From: Actinomycetota bacterium | Lineage (GTDB): Bacteria; Actinomycetota; Thermoleophilia; RBG-16-64-13 | Assembly (NCBI GenBank): GCA_016278725.1 | Contig: JADQBG010000013.1 | Location: forward strand, 62,001-126,000 | DNA: 64,000 nucleotides | Direction: 5' to 3' | Shown: positions 60,734-64,000 of the stretch, one piece after another | How the letters are laid out: every line of letters begins with the position of its first letter | Numbering within the stretch: position 1 is the first letter of the stretch | The notes under the pieces: model-generated | What the model saw: the letters and a program-made list of their open reading frames with translations, nothing else | Told to the model about the DNA's origin: nothing | Databases searched by the model: none | Program-made: the position numbers and the translations under genes

Positions 60734-62590
60734 TTAGTTCGCGGCGGTCGTGACGGGCGTGTTCGTCGCCTCGGTGGTCGAAGTGCTCGACTTGGGAGGC
60801 GAACTGGTCTTCGGGGGAGCGGTGGTCGTCGTCGGGGCGGGTCTGGTTCCCACCTCGATCACCTTGGGTTTCATGGGGTAGTTGCTCACGAAGGTGTCAT
60901 CGTGGACTACCTGGCCGTTCGCGGTCACTTTGCGGGTGACTTTGATCTTGCGGCCGGTCTGTCCTTCATCTACCAGCCGGGTCTGACCCTCGAGGAGAGC
61001 GTCGGTTTTGACTCGAGTCTCGGTCGGAGGCTGCACGTCGTACCAGTCCCCGGTGGAGTAGTCCACCGTGCGCCCGGTGGGCTTGCCGTAGATTGCGAAG
61101 GTCAGGCTGCTCCGGGAGGCTGCCGATTTGATCAGGATCCAGCTGTCGGTGTCGTTGCGGAAGCGGAACTCGGGCCCGCCCCAACTGACGGTCGCGTCAC
61201 GGCCCTTCGGGTAATGGCTGATGTAGAGCGAGTGATTCGTGCGCGCAGTAATGTCCAACCCGGCAAAGAAGGCCGCGTTGTAGAGCGTGGTCGATACCTG
61301 GCAGATTCCTCCGCCCAGGGAGTCCTCCAGCTTGCCGCCGATGATCACCGGAGCGGTCTTGAAACCGTTGTCGGCCGTGCGCTGGCCGACCACGTTGTTG
61401 AAGTCGAAGGTCTCACCCGGTCCGATCAGGGTGCCGTTGATGAGTTCCGCCGCCCGCTGGACATTGTCCCGCCGGTTGTCCGAGCCGCCGAACTCCGTGT
61501 TGAACCGTCCAAGCGCCACCTCAATGCCCATGTTCTTGGCTTCTTCGGTGGTGCGCTGCGGTTCGGTTTCGGTCACCACGGCATTGGCGACCCGGTTGGA
61601 GGTCGATTTGGCCGCGGCGGTCAAGGCCGCCGCCGTCTTCTCGTGGTCGAGTGCCAAGCCGGTCTGGTGCGGAACGATGGTGGCGGTCTCGCCGTTGGTC
61701 TCCCACGTGGCTTTTTTCGCCGGATGATCGATCGTTTGGCCGGCTTCGGTCAGCAGAGGTTCCGCCTTCGCCGCGGATATGATGGGAATCAGCCGTGCCC
61801 CATCGCCTTCGCCCTCGACGGCAAAGTCAATGTACGCGGCTATCTGAGCCGGGTCGAGCGTCCACACCTGGTCTTGATACTCCAGAGCGACGTTGTCGCT
61901 GATCATGGTTTGGGCCTCGGCAACGGCCCGGGCCGTATCGCCACCCTTGATCGCGGGTTCGCGCACGGTCATGGGGATAGGGAGATCGGTCGCGTGCAGC
62001 GAAAAGAGCAGAGCCTTTAGCTCGTTCTTGAGTTGACCCTGGTCGACCACGAACCCATCGGATCCCTCGGTGATCTTCACCTGCCCGTCGTGGATGGCCA
62101 GGCTGGCGTTCACCGGGGGTTTGTCGAGGGTCTGCGCAACCTCCGCGATCAGCGTGTCCAGCCTTTCCGACTCGACGGTGCCTTGCAGCGGCACTTCGAA
62201 ATCGGTGAAGTAGAGCGCGAAGCGGCGGGCAACGTCGCGGAATATGTTTCGCTCACGGGTCGAGGAGAAGGCTGCCTGTACGCTGGATTCGACATCGAGT
62301 ACGGTTCCCAGGCTGGTGGGCATGACCGGCCACTCCTGGCCGCCACCCTTTAGTATGATGGCGCTCGCCTGCGTCTTCTGGGCGCGGGCGTCCAGTTGAG
62401 CGACGGCTTCCTCGCGGGTGAGGCCGCCCACGTCGTAGCCGGCAATGGCGACGCCGGAGTGGATCTTGTCGTAGTGGACCAGTGCGTCGCCGGCGAACAA
62501 CACCAGAGCGAACACCAGAAAAAAAGCGCCGCCGAGCGCAAGAAGTCTCTTCCGGCGTGAATACCGGTGGGGTTTTTTGGTGGCGGGCAA
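60734..62590 (-). CDS. VanW-family protein with peptidoglycan-binding-like domains
   Basis: 618 residues. Basic N-terminus, one helix (LLALGGAFFLVFALVLFAGDA), two PG-binding-4-like regions (VGGLTREEAVAQLDARAQ; GLALDHEKTAAALTAAA), a VanW domain (FNTEFGGSDNRRDNVQRAAE, GPGETFDFNNVVG, GGGICQVSTTLYNAA) and a Thr/Ser/Pro tail of about 45 residues. Extracellular, membrane-anchored wall protein of the YoaR type; VanW's activity is unknown. TTG start at 62590 with GGAGG 10 bases upstream; the frame beyond it has no plausible start. Confidence 0.85.
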   Translation of the reverse strand: MPATKKPHRYSRRKRLLALGGAFFLVFALVLFAGDALVHYDKIHSGVAIAGYDVGGLTREEAVAQLDARAQKTQASAIILKGGGQEWPVMPTSLGTVLDVESSVQAAFSSTRERNIFRDVARRFALYFTDFEVPLQGTVESERLDTLIAEVAQTLDKPPVNASLAIHDGQVKITEGSDGFVVDQGQLKNELKALLFSLHATDLPIPMTVREPAIKGGDTARAVAEAQTMISDNVALEYQDQVWTLDPAQIAAYIDFAVEGEGDGARLIPIISAAKAEPLLTEAGQTIDHPAKKATWETNGETATIVPHQTGLALDHEKTAAALTAAAKSTSNRVANAVVTETEPQRTTEEAKNMGIEVALGRFNTEFGGSDNRRDNVQRAAELINGTLIGPGETFDFNNVVGQRTADNGFKTAPVIIGGKLEDSLGGGICQVSTTLYNAAFFAGLDITARTNHSLYISHYPKGRDATVSWGGPEFRFRNDTDSWILIKSAASRSSLTFAIYGKPTGRTVDYSTGDWYDVQPPTETRVKTDALLEGQTRLVDEGQTGRKIKVTRKVTANGQVVHDDTFVSNYPMKPKVIEVGTRPAPTTTTAPPKTSSPPKSSTSTTEATNTPVTTAAN

Positions 62591-62720
62591 GCTGCAACTA
62601 CCTCCGCGGAGGACAGAACCTAATGAAAAAGACAAGGAAACATAGCAGAAGCGGTCTGCTGCGAACAGCGAATCGGTCCCTTTTCCCGGGTATTTTTTCG
62701 TGCCAAGGGATCCACCCCCG

Positions 62721-63896
62721 ATGAGCCAGACGGAAGCCCTCGACTTCTCGCTGGCCGACCGACGACTGACCGAGGCCGGGACCGCGGGTCTGCTGGATTC
62801 GGGCGTGGTGCAACGAGCCCGCATCGTGGCAAGAATGTATGGAAGCGGGCGGACCTCCGGGCAGGCCCTTGCCGATTCCCTCCGCGTCTCTCGCGCCGCG
62901 GTGCACAAACACGTCGAGCACCTGCGCCGGGACGGGTTCAACATCTCTTCGCAATCCGGTGCCGGATACGTCCTGGATTCGCCGACGGACCTCTTGCTCC
63001 CCGAAGCGTTCCTACCCAGGCATCTGGCGGTCCCCGGGGGCCCCGGAGAGACCCGGCGGCACACGCTAGGCTGCGGGCGGGGCAAACTGATGCCGGCGGA
63101 CCTCTGCCGCTCGGGTCTTCCTTACCATTACCTGCCAACCGTAGGTTCGACGAACGACGTGCTCAGGCAGTTGGCGCAGACGGGGGCTCCCGCCGGTACC
63201 ACGGCCGTTACCGACTATCAGGCGGCGGGCCGGGGGCGGCTGGAACGGCAGTGGATCAGCCGGGAAGGCCTCGATCTTACTTTCTCGTTGCTCCTCCGCC
63301 CGCACGCCGAGCCCCGAGCGCTCCGCCTGGTCGTGCTGGCGGCGGGCACGGCCGTCGCGGAAACGCTTGCGGCGCTGCCTGGCCTCTCCGGCGAAGTGGG
63401 GCTGAAATGGCCCAACGACGTGATCGTCGGGGGCAGGAAGGTTTGCGGGCTGCTCTCTGAGGCTTCGCTCGATATGGACGAGATCCATTGGGTCGTGGTC
63501 GGTATCGGGATCAACGTAAACGGACGGCTGGATCACTCCGTCGTGGTCCCCGAGGGTGCCCTGCCTGCGGGTACGCTTGCCGAGGTTTCCGGGAGCAGCC
63601 TCCCGCGGACTCCGCTTCTCAGCCGCCTGCTCCACAGGCTCGAAGACCGCATCGGCCAGACTCTCGAGGGCCGGCAGGCCGAGATCATCGCCGCTTTCAG
63701 CGAGTACGATGTTCTTCACGGCCGCCGAGTGCTGGTCAAACAGGGGGATTCGGCAGAAGCGGAGCTAGCCGACGGCGTCGTCGAAGGTATCGGTGGGGAC
63801 GGTGAACTTCTGCTGCGGACCTCCGGGGGTCGCGTGGCTCTGCCCTTTGGGGAGGCGACCGTAATACCGGAGAGCGGTAAACCGCGAGGCGGATAA
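62721..63896 (+). CDS. birA: Bifunctional biotin-[acetyl-CoA-carboxylase] ligase/repressor
   Basis: 391 residues. N-terminal winged HTH (about 35-80; ALADSLRVSRAAVHKHVEHL), then after a linker the ligase domain with GSTNDVLRQLA, the biotinyl-AMP loop GRGRLERQW (usual GRGRxGRxW with Glu for Gly), LKWPNDVIVGGRKVCGLL and VGIGINVN, and a C-terminal SH3-like domain. Attaches biotin to carboxylases and probably represses biotin genes. ATG at 62721 with AAGGGA upstream; a GTG at 62700 is the alternative. Confidence 0.93.
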   Translation: MSQTEALDFSLADRRLTEAGTAGLLDSGVVQRARIVARMYGSGRTSGQALADSLRVSRAAVHKHVEHLRRDGFNISSQSGAGYVLDSPTDLLLPEAFLPRHLAVPGGPGETRRHTLGCGRGKLMPADLCRSGLPYHYLPTVGSTNDVLRQLAQTGAPAGTTAVTDYQAAGRGRLERQWISREGLDLTFSLLLRPHAEPRALRLVVLAAGTAVAETLAALPGLSGEVGLKWPNDVIVGGRKVCGLLSEASLDMDEIHWVVVGIGINVNGRLDHSVVVPEGALPAGTLAEVSGSSLPRTPLLSRLLHRLEDRIGQTLEGRQAEIIAAFSEYDVLHGRRVLVKQGDSAEAELADGVVEGIGGDGELLLRTSGGRVALPFGEATVIPESGKPRGG

Positions 63897-63935
63897 GGGT
63901 TGACAACGTGGCCTTTCAACCTTAGCCTCTGACTC

Positions 63936-64000
63936 ATGTCCCGCAATCCGCGAAAGAGCCGAAAGCAATCAGAGCCCCCCGCCCCGCCGCATTGGTCGAC
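63936..64000 (+). CDS. Possible start of a further gene, cut by the window end
   Basis: ATG at 63936 opens a frame with a basic start (MSRNPRKSRKQSEPPAPPHW) that runs off the window. No ribosome-binding site is obvious, and the product cannot be named from 21 residues. Confidence 0.3.
   Translation, partial: MSRNPRKSRKQSEPPAPPHWS

Overview
The window is one continuous stretch of high-GC bacterial chromosome with about 62 protein genes, no rRNA or tRNA gene that I can see, no CRISPR array, no prophage and no transposase. Gene content points to an uncultured actinobacterial lineage (Actinomycetota) or a close relative. The pointers are LiaI/LiaF-type envelope proteins, a VanW-family protein, sirtuin next to a ferredoxin-dependent KorABC, TreT plus OtsA trehalose synthesis, and frequent GTG/TTG (possibly CTG) starts. 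Several genes also have a -10-like element 6-7 nt before an ATG, as expected for leaderless mRNAs. Ferredoxin-linked 2-oxoacid oxidoreductases (KorABC, IorAB) suggest anaerobic or facultative metabolism. The class cannot be fixed from this window.

Layout. 1-216: end of a DUF368 (PopT-like) gene. 251-2775: polar amino acid ABC transporter (minus strand). 2952-6319: inositol-monophosphatase-like protein, AmmeMemoRadiSam-type radical SAM enzyme, and a HATPase/LytTR regulator pair. 6526-8506: two-subunit VC_2705-type sodium:solute symporter. 8864-13772: an ATP-sulfurylase-like gene in an operon with two CBS-type proteins, facing a TIM-barrel isomerase gene and a CBS-DUF294 gene. 13922-19810: secreted protein, small membrane protein, sirtuin and KorABC. 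19915-25487: 6-phosphogluconate dehydrogenase, phosphodiesterase, then a trehalose cluster (membrane protein, duplicated DUF5752 protein, TreT, OtsA). 25539-26891: CNNM/CBS membrane protein. 27211-36120: a catabolic block (semialdehyde dehydrogenase, class III aminotransferase, DMT and NCS1 transporters, Lrp regulator, saccharopine-dehydrogenase-like protein, DAO oxidase). 36158-40761: phenylacetate-CoA ligase, endonuclease III and IorAB. 40946-43925: Nudix, UbiX, PNPOx-like and metallo-beta-lactamase-fold genes. 44342-47508: HD-GYP and HEAT-repeat pair. 47684-50594: TatA, MeaB, B12-binding mutase subunit, thioesterase, DUF3870. 50588-53780: LiaF-like and LiaI-like membrane proteins, PolX. 53944-59795: a zinc-ribbon island (baeRF-type release-factor homologue, three paralogous zinc-ribbon proteins, coiled-coil protein, SPFH protein with double zinc ribbon). 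59856-63896: ECF sigma factor, VanW-family protein, BirA.

The two most unusual units are the ATP-sulfurylase/CBS operon and the zinc-ribbon/SPFH operon. In the first, the enzyme keeps the nucleotide-binding histidines but has replaced the Gln-Thr-Arg of the sulfate-binding loop. In the second, three consecutive proteins share an identically spaced C-x2-C-x14-C-x2-C ribbon and recurring Pro-Trp-type motifs, directly upstream of an SPFH protein. That layout resembles the Bacillus YdjGHI partners of PspA, but no PspA is present. The LiaF/LiaI pair 4 kb upstream makes this end of the window look like an envelope-stress neighbourhood. Metabolically, the window covers the last steps of beta-alanine or valine-type catabolism, aryl-2-oxoacid oxidation (IorAB with an aryl-CoA ligase), the accessory parts of methylmalonyl-CoA mutase, and trehalose as compatible solute.
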